The notes below the pieces were generated by a model that ran no database searches, had not been told where the DNA came from, and was given only the letters and a program-made list of their open reading frames with translations. The position numbers and the translations under genes were made by a program. Below, piece by piece: positions 1 through 8,291 of a stretch of 41,306 bases of DNA. Source of the stretch: Duganella levis (GTDB lineage: Bacteria; Pseudomonadota; Gammaproteobacteria; Burkholderiales; Burkholderiaceae_D); contig NZ_WWCT01000035.1 of the NCBI RefSeq assembly GCF_009857605.1, positions 1 through 41,306 of the forward strand, in the 5' to 3' direction. Each line of letters starts with the position of its first letter. Within the stretch, counting starts at the first letter, position 1.

Positions 1-21
1 TAGTAATGCCACGTCGATCAC
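1..21 (-). CDS. istA: Start of istA-type IS21 transposase (partial, runs off the left edge)
   Basis: Read leftward from a GTG at 19-21, the seven visible codons give MIDVALL. This matches the usual opening of IS21-family IstA transposases, which continue into a helix-turn-helix. A GGGGAA stretch lies a few bases upstream. The call rests on this short match plus the neighbouring IS21-like terminal repeats. IstA is the DDE-type catalytic transposase and normally works with the IstB ATPase, which would lie further left. Everything beyond codon seven is outside the window. Confidence 0.4.
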
Positions 22-127
22 TCCAATTCCCCACTCAATGTCATGAGTAGGATTGTGAATTAAACGTGGGTCAGTTTCGTGTGCAAATTATGCGGCAAAG
101 TGGGTCAGTTTTGGATGCAAATCAACA
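1..127 (-). mobile_element. End fragment of an IS21-family insertion sequence
   Basis: Two imperfect direct repeats of 24 bases (66-89 and 100-123, both starting GTGGGTCAGTTT and ending in GCAAAT plus one base) lie 34 bases apart and run up to a terminal CA at 126-127. Tandem repeats at the ends and a terminal CA are typical of IS21-family elements, where the transposase binds. A leftward reading frame starts just inside, as expected for istA. The rest of the element is outside the window, so the other end and any target duplication cannot be seen. Confidence 0.55.
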
Positions 128-157
128 TGGGGCAATTTGCACGCAAATTGCCCCATG
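126..157. repeat. Perfect 15-bp inverted repeat next to the IS end
   Basis: Arms at 126-140 and 143-157 are exact reverse complements separated by two bases (AC). The left arm overlaps the terminal CA of the IS21-type end. Its sequence also resembles the two transposase-site repeats (TGGG, then CA, T-run, GCAAAT), so it may be a third, symmetrised copy or the palindromic target of insertion. Between about 160 and 600 no convincing gene or signal is seen. Confidence 0.6.
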
Positions 158-607
158 TGAAAGCAATAAATCAGAGGAAAATCAAAGTCTTACTGGTACG
201 AATTTGCACGATATTTTTCTACAAATAGTGCATAAATTTTGCAGATCAGATTCGATGAAAGCCGTCCTGGGCTGTTGCGCCAGAACGCAAATAGCAACCT
301 GCCTCCTATGTCAAACCGGCTGCACAAACTCGGCTTCAGACAGCACCATCACGCGCGCGCTCTAGGAGGTGCCGCAGCCTATGTTTAAGTGCTCCAAGGC
401 GACCGCCTTGCCGAAGATAAGGCGGCCCGGGGTAAGCGCCCAAATCACCCACAATAACGGGCAATATTGATCTATCGTCGTCGCTCTTGATGTTGAAAGC
501 TTTGAAGCATGCGGCATGCGCAATAGACCAGACCAAATTGTTGCAGGTCGTACCAAAATTGAAGTACGAGCCTGCAACACCAAGGCCCTAGTACGGTGAA
601 TTCTCTG

Positions 608-826
608 CTAGATAGGGCATAAATCTTCCGACAGCATGCGCGCATGTGCACGCGCAGCATGGATCGATATATCGCCCAAAATGCCGAGGATTTCGCCGTA
701 GTCGTACTCGCCGTCAGTGTGCCGGTACATCACGGTGATAGCCCCGTCCATGCCCCGTATGTAGTGTAGGCCTTGAACGACAGGGTCGGCGTGTTGGCTT
801 CCAAGCCTCCAGTTTTTTATGTTCAT
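608..826 (-). CDS. Small hypothetical protein (72 aa)
   Basis: A 72-codon leftward frame with protein-like composition (mixed acidic, aromatic and aliphatic residues; a Y-R-H-T-D-G-E-Y-D-Y stretch in the middle). It lies 86 bases beyond the end of the 329-aa gene on the same strand, so it could be the last gene of the primase operon. No clear ribosome binding site precedes the ATG at 824-826. No family is recognised. It may be spurious. Confidence 0.3.
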   Translation of the reverse strand: MNIKNWRLGSQHADPVVQGLHYIRGMDGAITVMYRHTDGEYDYGEILGILGDISIHAARAHARMLSEDLCPI

Positions 827-912
827 TCTAGAATTGCTTTCAAGTCAGTGGAAAATCTATTTACTCAGAATGAGGGCCGCCGAGCTCGACATGTTCGGCG
901 ACCAAGTAACCC

Positions 913-1902
913 TTACAAATTTTTGCGGCGCTGCTTCGCTATAGCATTGCGAGCAGCAGACTGATTCATCGAGTACGTGTAACCTATGTCGCTGGAAATT
1001 TCGAGGCCCAGGCCGCTATCCATCTCGATGGCAATTTTGGGCAGGGAACGAGCGTCCTCGGAAACCGTGAGGAGCGAAAGCTGATCATCGCCCTGAGAAT
1101 TTTTTTTCTTGGCATAGTCTAAGAAGGCGATCAACTCATCCTGACACTCACTTGGCAACATGTCCATGACGTCGGCACTCTTCGGCCACTTCCAATCCGG
1201 GATTGCGATGATGGGCAATATCACGTGCGTTGGCGTGACGATTAGGTCCTCGTGAAGAACCTGGTCGATGTAGCCTGCAGCCACAAGCTTAGTGCCATAA
1301 AACCAGTAGATCGGAGCATCCAGGCAGACGTCGAATTCATAGCTGCCTTTGGCCGTTGGAAGCTCCAGATAGGCGATGACCTTTGCTAGCGGAGAGTGGA
1401 AGACAGAATCAGGCGCATCGACAATTCCGAACGCCTGGAACCCATCATCATTTTGAGGGTACACATTCAGCGTGACATCGCCTACGGTATGGCGTACCGT
1501 GATCGGCTCGTGCTCCAAGGCATCCTCAAGGTCGATTTCCTCGTTGTCGTAGTAGGAGTAGTACAACGTCTCGACTTCAGCGATAGCGTGGCCGGCAGCA
1601 TAGGCGCGGCATAAATTGAAATGGTGAACGGCATGCTGCTTTCCCACCTCCTTGCCTTGCTTCTTGCGCTCCGCACTCAGGGTCTCCACAATGTCCTGAA
1701 AAGTCCAGTGTTCAAGAGCGCCGTGGCTTGCTGCGAAGTAGTCCAGCAGGCGCTTTACCTGCGCCGGGCTGCTATTAGTAAAACTCTCGATATCGATCTG
1801 CTGTTCATCGACAGGATCGATGGCGGAGCGTTGGACGCCCGCAATGAAGGCCGCAGCTTGGGGATCAATATTTTTGCTTGGGTTCGTATTATTGAAATTC
1901 AT
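913..1902 (-). CDS. Hypothetical protein downstream of the primase (329 aa)
   Basis: I do not recognise this protein. It is a soluble, acidic protein of 329 residues with no signal peptide or membrane segment. Its N-terminal third is helical and charged, with an ERKKQGKEVGKQHA stretch. The middle is rich in aromatic and beta-forming residues (YYSYYDNEE, YWFYG). The C-terminus is basic (AIAKQRRKNL). It starts 80 bases after the primase stop on the same strand, so the two are probably one transcript. Its job may relate to replication or maintenance of the element, which is inferred only from position. Confidence 0.6.
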   Translation of the reverse strand: MNFNNTNPSKNIDPQAAAFIAGVQRSAIDPVDEQQIDIESFTNSSPAQVKRLLDYFAASHGALEHWTFQDIVETLSAERKKQGKEVGKQHAVHHFNLCRAYAAGHAIAEVETLYYSYYDNEEIDLEDALEHEPITVRHTVGDVTLNVYPQNDDGFQAFGIVDAPDSVFHSPLAKVIAYLELPTAKGSYEFDVCLDAPIYWFYGTKLVAAGYIDQVLHEDLIVTPTHVILPIIAIPDWKWPKSADVMDMLPSECQDELIAFLDYAKKKNSQGDDQLSLLTVSEDARSLPKIAIEMDSGLGLEISSDIGYTYSMNQSAARNAIAKQRRKNL

Positions 1903-1982
1903 AATTTATTCTCACTTTGGGATGATGACGCCCGCCAAGCAGATGGCGAGCGCTGCGTCGTGATTGCGTTGAACGTTGGTTA

Positions 1983-3986
1983 TTAGCCTTCAGTGCCCGT
2001 ACTGTCGAGATCGCCGAACAGTTCGTCAGCGCTGACTTTCGTGCCCTTGCGCGCGATCGCCACCACGTTGCTGGCGGAAGGCACATCATCGGCCTCGGTG
2101 CTCACACGCATTTTGGCTGCGCGGATTGGCTTGCCACGCGACTTCCGTAAGGTCTCGATGCCAGCCTCGGACAGGCGGCGGCCGAAGATCGCAACGTTGG
2201 TAGGCTGGAAGCCGTTCGTCGTGCAGAACTCGCGATATGCTTGATACAGGATGCCGACAGGCGTACCGTTGGTGCATGGGTCGAGGCAATCGTGGTTGAA
2301 CAGCGAAACGGAATCTGCCTCGATGCGGTATGCCTGGACAGTGGCGTCGGACGATGGCGGCGGCACGAAGCGACCGCGTTCGAGCAGCCGCGCCAGGCCT
2401 TCCAACGACCAGACCAAGATGCCAGCGAGCTCGCCGGTTAGCGTTTGGCTGAGATTGGCATCCCGTTCTTCCGGCGAGAACACCTTGTTGAAGGCGAGGA
2501 TGCATGCGCGGCGCGCGAAGCCGCCAGACGTGTCCTTCAGGCGCGGCAGGTGGTTCGTGGCAGCGACCAGCTTGACAGTGGGAATGAAGGAGTACGGGTC
2601 CTTATATTTGGGTTCGGCATCAATCGGTTCACCTGACGTGATCGACTTCAGATGGCCGTCGACCAGCGTGCCGTCGGCGTTCATCTCCGTCGAGATGTTC
2701 AGCATCTTTCCTTCGAGCGTGGCGCGGACAGCGGTACGGTTGAGGCGGTCGAGGTGAGCCCAAGTGGTGTTCTCGCGGCCAACAAGGTTCGCCATTACTT
2801 CGAGCAACACGCTCTTGCCGTTTGCGCCTGCGCCGGTGAGCCAGAGGAAGCGTTCAAATTTATTGGAAGGCAGGAGAAGGTATCCCATCCATTCTTGCAG
2901 GAACTCTACACGCTCGGCGTAGTCTGGTTCTGCACCCCAAATTTCGAAAAGGAACGTCAGGAAGCGTTTCGCTTCGGCGGCAGGGTTCCACTCGATATCC
3001 AGTGCGCACATGCGGCGGTGCTCCGGGGCATGCGGAAGCAGTTCACGCGTTACAGGATCAAGTGTCCCGTTCTTCAGGCAAATCAGGCGACGCATCGCTT
3101 CTTGGCCTGCTTTGTCCTCTTGCACGTTGATCTCGTTCGCCAACTCCGAGCACATGATTTTCAACGTCTCGGTGGCCTCATAGGCGCCGGCTGCCGACAG
3201 GTCGGCATACTTTTCGAGAATGAACTTGGTAACTTCGACGCGCTGGTTGAGCTTGCGCCAATAGCCATCGGCATACACGCGGAAGTTTTCGTTGTAATAC
3301 CAGAGGCCGCCCGCGAAGGCTTTGCGGACTTCGTCTGCGATTTCGCGGCAGGACATATCGTCCGACGATTTCGAGGACGATTTTTTCTTGCGCGCCTTCA
3401 TGATAACGGTTTCGATCACGGGCGTGACCAGCAGCATTTCGACATCAACGGGTTTGTCGCCCTCGATCACCTCAACGAAAGCGTCCGCCTTACTGGCCTT
3501 GGGGTGGCTTGGCGTATAGAAGATATGGGAGATATCGCGCGTGGCCGTATCGGATTGCGCGCCCAGCAGGTAGTTCATCGCATCCCATGCGATCGGCCAT
3601 TCAGCTGGAAGTATCGGGCGTGACGGCTGGAACACAGCGCGGAAGCAGTCGTTGCCGGTCACATGGCTGAAAGTGGAATAGATGATGCAGGTCCAGCCCT
3701 GCTGTTTGCAGCGCGCGATGAAAGCGTCCTTATTGCCGCTATCAATATCCAGGACGACGAAGTTCACCTGAACTGCATTTTCCTTCTTGCGGGTCGTGTT
3801 CGGCACGAACTCGGCACCAGAAAAGGCTCCGCCTTCTTTTTCTTCGCGCTCATCATGGACGCTGAACAGCGAGACGAGTTCGGACCAGTCAACCTCGTGT
3901 GACTGGGGACGGTTATCCTTGATGCTGCCGAACAGGCTGATGATGCGTTTATTCAGCGTGGTGGTAGCAGTGTGCAGCTTTTTCAT
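1983..3986 (-). CDS. P4/D5-type DNA primase-helicase of a mobile element
   Basis: This 667-aa protein combines two replication modules. Residues about 75-185 carry VVLDIDSG, YSTFSH and FRAVFQPSRPI. This pattern resembles archaeo-eukaryotic-type primases of phages and plasmids, with DID (80-82) as the likely metal-binding pair. The C-terminal half is a D5_N/superfamily 3 helicase: Walker A GAGANGKS at 385-392, an ATNHLPR sensor-like motif and a GGFARRA arginine-finger-like segment near 490-510. P4 alpha-like proteins unwind the origin and prime replication of satellites, plasmids or excised islands. The ATG is preceded by AGGA about 9 bases upstream. It appears intact and leads a leftward transcript with the 329-aa gene. 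Confidence 0.88.
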   Translation of the reverse strand: MKKLHTATTTLNKRIISLFGSIKDNRPQSHEVDWSELVSLFSVHDEREEKEGGAFSGAEFVPNTTRKKENAVQVNFVVLDIDSGNKDAFIARCKQQGWTCIIYSTFSHVTGNDCFRAVFQPSRPILPAEWPIAWDAMNYLLGAQSDTATRDISHIFYTPSHPKASKADAFVEVIEGDKPVDVEMLLVTPVIETVIMKARKKKSSSKSSDDMSCREIADEVRKAFAGGLWYYNENFRVYADGYWRKLNQRVEVTKFILEKYADLSAAGAYEATETLKIMCSELANEINVQEDKAGQEAMRRLICLKNGTLDPVTRELLPHAPEHRRMCALDIEWNPAAEAKRFLTFLFEIWGAEPDYAERVEFLQEWMGYLLLPSNKFERFLWLTGAGANGKSVLLEVMANLVGRENTTWAHLDRLNRTAVRATLEGKMLNISTEMNADGTLVDGHLKSITSGEPIDAEPKYKDPYSFIPTVKLVAATNHLPRLKDTSGGFARRACILAFNKVFSPEERDANLSQTLTGELAGILVWSLEGLARLLERGRFVPPPSSDATVQAYRIEADSVSLFNHDCLDPCTNGTPVGILYQAYREFCTTNGFQPTNVAIFGRRLSEAGIETLRKSRGKPIRAAKMRVSTEADDVPSASNVVAIARKGTKVSADELFGDLDSTGTEG

Positions 3987-4691
3987 TATGTCGGTCCTAT
4001 CTGGGTTAGGTAGGCCGACGCCGATTTTTCAGTTCTTATGCTGCGATTTGCCGATCAATTCGGCTGTTAGCTAGCGAGGGCCGTTTCGTTCAAAAGAGGA
4101 ACGAGAGGGGATGAGGATGGGGGAATAATTTCCACGGCGTCGGCCTTAACCCGCGTATGAACGCGTCATGTTAAGTTTATCGGTCACGACAACGATCAGC
4201 ATTTAGATCTCGACTCCGAGACTGGCAGATCGTGGTAGTGGGGGCGACAAAACGATTCCCACAAAACTCTTAGGCAGATGGCAAGTGCGACGTAATTCAG
4301 TCGCGGGCCATCGGACCCGAATGTATTTGCTGGCGCGTCTGGTTGGTTCGAAAACCATCCTTAAGACGCTGAATCGACCGTATGGGCTAGGAGTAGCCTG
4401 TGGAAGGCCTGCCGTGTAATCTTGCGATTTTGTGGGTATTTGCTGTCCGCGCGGCAGGCGGAATTGGACAGCTCCCGATATACTTCTGTGTTGCTGGCCG
4501 GAATCATAGAGGGACTTTCGTGATTTCGTCAACAAGTATATAAATTTATTTTTGCGCCACGTTTTTGGCAGCGCAACGCCGAACAGCCACCGGTAGACAA
4601 ATAGTTGTAGGACGCGCGCCCCGCCGATGGGCTCGGCTCGTAACGACAAAAAGTTGAGGTATATATAATTTTCATGGTTGAGCCCAGCCAG
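3987..4691. other. Gene-poor spacer between divergent modules
   Basis: About 700 bases upstream of the leftward primase. It should hold the primase promoter and possibly an origin, but I see no convincing iterons. A TATAAT hexamer lies at 4664-4669, before the rightward small genes, without a good -35. A leftward open frame at 4203-4649 is arginine-rich, lacks a start signal and looks non-coding. Confidence 0.4.
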
Positions 4692-4725
4692 AGTCCGAGG
4701 CCTCGCAATGGTCTTCGGACTTTTT
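4692..4725 (+). terminator. Terminator-like hairpin heading a small gene
   Basis: A nine-pair stem (4692-4700 with 4713-4721, one G-T pair) and a 12-base loop are followed by TTTTT. It lies only about 30 bases before the ATG of the 53-aa frame and has no rightward gene upstream to terminate. It may therefore insulate the small gene from read-through or act as a leader structure. Confidence 0.6.
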
Positions 4726-4755
4726 CATTTCAACGTAGAAAAGGAAATCCCACCC

Positions 4756-4917
4756 ATGATTGACATCACGGCAAAACCGATCTGGACGTGGTCGAGCCAG
4801 AACTCGCCCGCACGTTCGCTCAGTACCCGAACAAGCAATGCAGGTGCAACAGTTCTCAAGCAAGCATTGCTGCCACGCAGCCTTGACCTCGCTTTCTCGC
4901 TCAAGTACCGGCGCTGA
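4756..4917 (+). CDS. Small hypothetical protein (53 aa), related to the 51-aa peptide at 6945
   Basis: The ATG at 4756 has AAGGA ten bases upstream. The N-terminal part, KPIWTWSSQNSPARS, resembles RPILTWSRNPPQPIGAR in the peptide encoded at 6945-7100. The shared pattern is [KR]PI-x-TWS, then N-x-P, then AR. Both genes also follow a terminator-like hairpin ending in a T-run and CATTT. The rest is basic with no membrane helix. The function is unknown. The paired architecture argues that it is translated. Confidence 0.5.
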   Translation: MIDITAKPIWTWSSQNSPARSLSTRTSNAGATVLKQALLPRSLDLAFSLKYRR

Positions 4918-4949
4918 CCTACCTGCAACACCCAGCATCAAACAATTTG

Positions 4950-4982
4950 AATCCCCATGACCGCAAAGTCATGGGGATTTTT
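4950..4982 (+). terminator. Intrinsic terminator between two small genes
   Basis: A perfect 12-bp stem (AATCCCCATGAC at 4950-4961 with 4968-4979) and a six-base loop are followed by TTTTT. It ends transcription after the 53-aa gene and sits 36 bases before the next start codon at 5019. Confidence 0.85.
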
Positions 4983-5018
4983 GCTTTCTGAAGTAGGAAC
5001 ACACAACAGGAGATCGAC

Positions 5019-5606
5019 ATGACCAAAATGTCCCCCATGGATTCATCCGCGACGAGTACCGAATCATCAATACCCACCGACGCGACCACGCCGGAAGCTG
5101 CAATCACACAATCGTTCTGGCTGCTCAAGGAAGGCATTGCACCCAAGCTGGGCGCGCGCTCTGAAGGCAGCATCGGCTACAACGTGCTCGCTGACATTGG
5201 TCGTCAGCAGCTTTTCATTGCCATCACATCGAACAGGGGAGGTGGGTATTTCAGCAAAGAGCGGGTGGACTTTACGAAGATCGAAGCATGCCTGGATACA
5301 TCCTTGCCTGCCAAGCCCTTTCCTTCAAAGACCTTCAAGGAAGCCTTCGTCGGTCGGAGCAGTAACAACGCCGGGTTCCTGACAACTGCCCTACGCAATG
5401 AAGGTTTGATTGCTGCAGCGCCTGAAGCTGAAACGCAGCATGTTCGTTCTGGCGATTGGGCTGCCTGGAAAAAAGTGATGCTCGCCGAGACCGGAAAACT
5501 GATCGAGATCGACATCAAGGGCGTTGACAAAAAGACGCTCGAAGCCGAGCCGATTACGGATCACATGGAACACAAAAAAACGCTGACGGTGCCGCGTAAA
5601 AAATAA
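5019..5606 (+). CDS. Hypothetical element protein (195 aa)
   Basis: A 195-residue soluble protein with AGGAGA six bases before the ATG. Residues 1-30 are a low-complexity Ser/Thr-rich tail. The core has GYNVLADIGRQQLFIAITSN and GGYFSKERVDF. The C-terminus is lysine-rich (HKKTLTVPRKK), suggesting possible nucleic-acid contact. I cannot name the family. It is monocistronic in appearance: a strong terminator lies upstream and the convergent repressor gene downstream. A role in the biology of the mobile element is a guess from position. Confidence 0.65.
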   Translation: MTKMSPMDSSATSTESSIPTDATTPEAAITQSFWLLKEGIAPKLGARSEGSIGYNVLADIGRQQLFIAITSNRGGGYFSKERVDFTKIEACLDTSLPAKPFPSKTFKEAFVGRSSNNAGFLTTALRNEGLIAAAPEAETQHVRSGDWAAWKKVMLAETGKLIEIDIKGVDKKTLEAEPITDHMEHKKTLTVPRKK

Positions 5607-5651
5607 CCTCGCATCCCATTGCTGCTCAGCTCAGATCAAGAGCCGAATCGT

Positions 5652-6101
5652 TCAGTGCTGGGCGTCCTGCTCATCAAGGACGCAACGCACGATCTTTTCT
5701 ACCAATCGCACGTTCGACGGCGACAGCCGCGTCAACAGATCAACGACAGGCGCTAACGCGGCCTGCTGCTGGCTGACGACAACGCCTCCCGCAGGATTGG
5801 CGGCATCATCATGAGCAATGCTGCTTGCCTTCGACGCCTTCCGTGCCCCCATCCCGAAGCGCAGCCATTGCGGCGATACGCCCAGCATATCGGCAAGCGC
5901 CAACAGCTTGGCTTGTGTCGGTATCGCCTCCGCAAATAGCCACTTTCGCATCGTCTGGGCGGCCATCTTGTGCTGCGGGTACAGGCGATTGAACTCGTTC
6001 GTTATCTGCGTGGGGCTGGAAACAGGTAGTCCTGCGCGGGCTAGCTCCTTCTTTAACCGGTCGCTGAACTGCTGCCTAATTGTTTCGTTTGTGTCATCCA
6101 T
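5652..6101 (-). CDS. XRE-like phage-type transcriptional repressor
   Basis: A 149-aa protein if started at the ATG of MDDTNETIRQQ. A longer TTG start at 6117-6119 adds six residues and is less likely. The N-terminal region contains a helix-turn-helix-like segment (HKMAAQTMRKWLFAEAIP, then LLALADMLGVSPQWLRFG) typical of Cro/CI-family regulators of mobile elements. The C-terminal part (LAPVVDLLTRLSPSNVRLVEKIV) may form the dimer interface. It has no Ser-Lys autoprotease domain, so it is not a LexA-type cleavable repressor. It is transcribed away from the 6277 gene, with a palindromic operator between them. Confidence 0.75.
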   Translation of the reverse strand: MDDTNETIRQQFSDRLKKELARAGLPVSSPTQITNEFNRLYPQHKMAAQTMRKWLFAEAIPTQAKLLALADMLGVSPQWLRFGMGARKASKASSIAHDDAANPAGGVVVSQQQAALAPVVDLLTRLSPSNVRLVEKIVRCVLDEQDAQH

Positions 6102-6123
6102 GAAGCCGGACGGTATCAACTTA

Positions 6124-6176
6124 TACAGTAACTATGTAGTACCAAGAAGTTTATTTAAAACCATATAGTTACTGTA
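6124..6176. promoter_or_regulatory. Palindromic operator between the XRE repressor and the 6277 gene
   Basis: Twelve-base arms TACAGTAACTAT (6124-6135) and ATAGTTACTGTA (6165-6176) are exact reverse complements separated by 29 AT-rich bases. The position just upstream of the repressor start suggests autoregulation and control of the divergent gene. Each arm could bind one repressor dimer, with the AT-rich centre holding promoters. Confidence 0.65.
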
Positions 6177-6276
6177 AAATTACTCTGCGGCACTTAAATG
6201 CTCGGCTTCTGGACGCAAATATCCAGCATGGCCGGTACTCCCAAATTCTTCAATCGCTTCTCATAGGAATGTAATC

Positions 6277-6819
6277 GTGAAAAAAAACAAACTCGCCTTA
6301 TTCGCCGCCGGGCTGTCGATCCTTTCCGCATCGGCTCTCGGGGCAACAAACCCATGCATCCCCTACGCAACCGAGGCCAATGCTGCAATTGCCAAGGCGC
6401 TGGCCGCTGATGCAGTCAGGACGTATAACGACATCTACTTCAACCGGAAGGGCGCCTTCATCCTCAAGTCAGACTACAGCGGCGAGAACTACGACTTCAT
6501 CCTGAAGTCCTATACCCTCCCTGCCGGCCTGGGCAAGAAGATGTACTACCGGTTCACTGACGCGATCTTCAAAGGCACCCGCAACGATACCGGCGCTATC
6601 GTGTGCAGCATGCGCGGCGAGTATAGCGATGGCTTCTCAGTCCGCACCGATGTGCGCAACTTCGATATCAACCACGAAATAGTCTATAGCCGCGAAGAGC
6701 CACGAGGTGGCACAACATTTGTTCCTGCTGGCGTGGCGCGCTGGGTGATCATGTGGGCCATCACCAAAACGGTGGTTAATGATCCTGGCTACAAGGCCGA
6801 GATGGCGAAGTTCCAATAG
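6277..6819 (+). CDS. Secreted hypothetical protein (180 aa)
   Basis: The N-terminus is a classic Sec signal peptide: MKKNK, a hydrophobic stretch LALFAAGLSILSASALG, and a probable cleavage near ALGA-T. The mature part, about 157 residues, has two cysteines (CIPYATEA and AIVCSMRG) that could pair in the periplasm, and many aromatic/beta segments. The start is a GTG with AGGAA seven bases upstream. No family is recognised. It stands alone between the repressor operator and a long hairpin terminator. It may be a cargo gene that changes the cell surface or periplasm, which is inference only. Confidence 0.65.
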   Translation: MKKNKLALFAAGLSILSASALGATNPCIPYATEANAAIAKALAADAVRTYNDIYFNRKGAFILKSDYSGENYDFILKSYTLPAGLGKKMYYRFTDAIFKGTRNDTGAIVCSMRGEYSDGFSVRTDVRNFDINHEIVYSREEPRGGTTFVPAGVARWVIMWAITKTVVNDPGYKAEMAKFQ

Positions 6820-6875
6820 CAGGCAGGAAGCGCCGAACTCACTATAACCTCCATCGAGCCGACAAGGCTCCCGCC

Positions 6876-6914
6876 AAGCGCCCGACGATCCCCGTGGATC
6901 TTCGGGCGCTTTTC
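6876..6914 (+). terminator. Long hairpin terminator after the secreted-protein gene
   Basis: Outer stem AAGCGCCCGA (6876-6885) pairs with TCGGGCGCTT (6902-6911). Inner stem GATCC (6887-6891) pairs with GGATC (6896-6900) around a CCGT loop. A short T-run follows. It also sits about 30 bases before the ATG of the 51-aa peptide gene, repeating the layout seen at 4692. Confidence 0.8.
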
Positions 6915-6944
6915 ATTTTCCCCTACCAAATCGAGGCTTCAATC

Positions 6945-7100
6945 ATGAGCAATCAATCGCCGCGGCCAATCTTGACCTGGTCACGTAATCCCCCACAGCC
7001 AATAGGCGCGCGCTTCGTGCAGCGCTGCGCCGACTTCATCCACCATTTCACTCAACTGGCAAGCTGCATCATCGCCCCGCACCGAAAGGACCGGACATGA
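6945..7100 (+). CDS. Small peptide (51 aa) translationally coupled to the radical SAM gene
   Basis: The frame from the ATG at 6945 ends in a TGA that overlaps the radical SAM ATG as ATGA (7097-7100). This is a strong sign of coupled translation. The N-terminal motif RPILTWSRNPP matches the 53-aa peptide at 4756. The C-terminal half contains two cysteines (RCADF and ASCII) and a basic tail (HRKDRT). It might be a substrate or partner of the radical SAM enzyme, like a precursor peptide, or only a translational leader. No upstream AGGA-type site is clear (GAGG at 6933-6936). Confidence 0.55.
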   Translation: MSNQSPRPILTWSRNPPQPIGARFVQRCADFIHHFTQLASCIIAPHRKDRT

Positions 7101-8278
7101 AACCGGACATCGTTAGACCGGTATCGCCAAACTTTACGATTATCGTCAACTGGAAAGCCAAGGGGTTCGGCTGCGCCAAGGCATGCTCTTACTGTAACTG
7201 GCGCGATTCGCCGCTGCTGCCACATGGCGGTCAAGGCACAGAGACAATTTCCGCGTTCATAACAAAATGTGATAAATCGTTTATCACAATTAGCGGCGGT
7301 GCAGATCCACTATACCGATTCGAGGAGTACGGCCCGCAATTGCTGGCAATGATCCAGACCATCAAGGAGCATGGCTACAAGGTCCGCATCATCACCCGCG
7401 AAATCCAGCACATCGCCGAGCTGCGGGACATCGTGGATTACGTCTCGGTGTCCCTGGACGCTGACGTACTGGACGCGCTCGGGCAATTTCAGCACGAATG
7501 GGATGGGATGGACGTCGAATACTCACTGGTCCTGCCACCGTTACCCACCTCGGACATCGCCACGTTAAAGCCCCAGTATTTTGCGCTATACCGCCATCTG
7601 GGTAAGCGCCTCGTACTCCGCGAAAACCTCAACAGCATCTACCCGCTCAATTTTGGCGAGCTGACCTTCGGACATAGCGGCATCGTGTTCGTCTCCAAGG
7701 AACTATGCTTATCCGGCCGCTACCTGTCTACGGTGGATTGCGTGGGCCATGACATCGTACTGGATACGGAGCGGCTGGCGCAGTACCTCATGAACGAACC
7801 GCGCCTGTATCTGTTCGGTGGCTTCGCCAAGCACCTGCTATCACCAAGGGTTCATCCAGAATTTACGGACATCGACCTTATCTCGCTGAGCGCCGATGTG
7901 ATGCTGATTCTGGAAGATCAGTTTGCTTTCAAATTCAAAGAGGTATCGCAGTCAGCGGCCAGCTATCCACGCTACTTTCTTGGCAGGTCAGCTCGCGCGG
8001 GAAAAACCATCCAGCTCATTTTGATGAAGTCACCAGCAGACGCAATGAAATTTATTGCCGGTGCACAGTACGACGTGGACCGTGTGAGTTTCAGCGCCGG
8101 TCAATTCCATTTTGACGGCTCGGTTGGCGAGCAGGTCATACGCCGTGCCGTTAGCACCAAGCAGATAAATCTCGTCAGCGGTACGCGTGATCTCAGCTTG
8201 TTCAACATCAATCGCCCCATCGTCGAGCAGCGTCACAAAATCAAGCTGCTGCGCAAGGGGTTCACCATCAACGAATAG
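7097..8278 (+). CDS. Radical SAM protein fused to a nucleotidyltransferase-like domain
   Basis: A 393-aa protein. CAKACSYC at residues 26-33 is the CX3CX2C motif that binds a [4Fe-4S] cluster and S-adenosylmethionine. SGGADP (66-71) fits the SAM-contacting GGE-type loop, and VSVSLDADV (116-124) a later strand of the barrel. After about residue 235 the sequence LFGGFAKHLL followed by FTDIDL (256-261) has the GG-x(n)-DxD layout of the nucleotidyltransferase fold, with D258 and D260 as candidate metal ligands. Such a fusion is not one I can assign to a named enzyme. It overlaps a 51-aa peptide gene by four bases and is followed 13 bases later by an unknown gene, so the three form an operon. The substrate (peptide, nucleotide or tRNA) is unknown. 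Confidence 0.72.
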   Translation: MKPDIVRPVSPNFTIIVNWKAKGFGCAKACSYCNWRDSPLLPHGGQGTETISAFITKCDKSFITISGGADPLYRFEEYGPQLLAMIQTIKEHGYKVRIITREIQHIAELRDIVDYVSVSLDADVLDALGQFQHEWDGMDVEYSLVLPPLPTSDIATLKPQYFALYRHLGKRLVLRENLNSIYPLNFGELTFGHSGIVFVSKELCLSGRYLSTVDCVGHDIVLDTERLAQYLMNEPRLYLFGGFAKHLLSPRVHPEFTDIDLISLSADVMLILEDQFAFKFKEVSQSAASYPRYFLGRSARAGKTIQLILMKSPADAMKFIAGAQYDVDRVSFSAGQFHFDGSVGEQVIRRAVSTKQINLVSGTRDLSLFNINRPIVEQRHKIKLLRKGFTINE

Positions 8279-8291
8279 AGGAAATCAAACT

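Noticed and set aside
66..660. Several overlapping frames of 60-99 codons at the left edge
   Set aside because: They overlap each other in different frames, one runs through the IS end repeats, and none has a convincing start signal.
4203..4649. A 148-codon leftward frame in the primase upstream region
   Set aside because: Arg- and Ser-rich composition, no ribosome site, no family resemblance. More likely non-coding.
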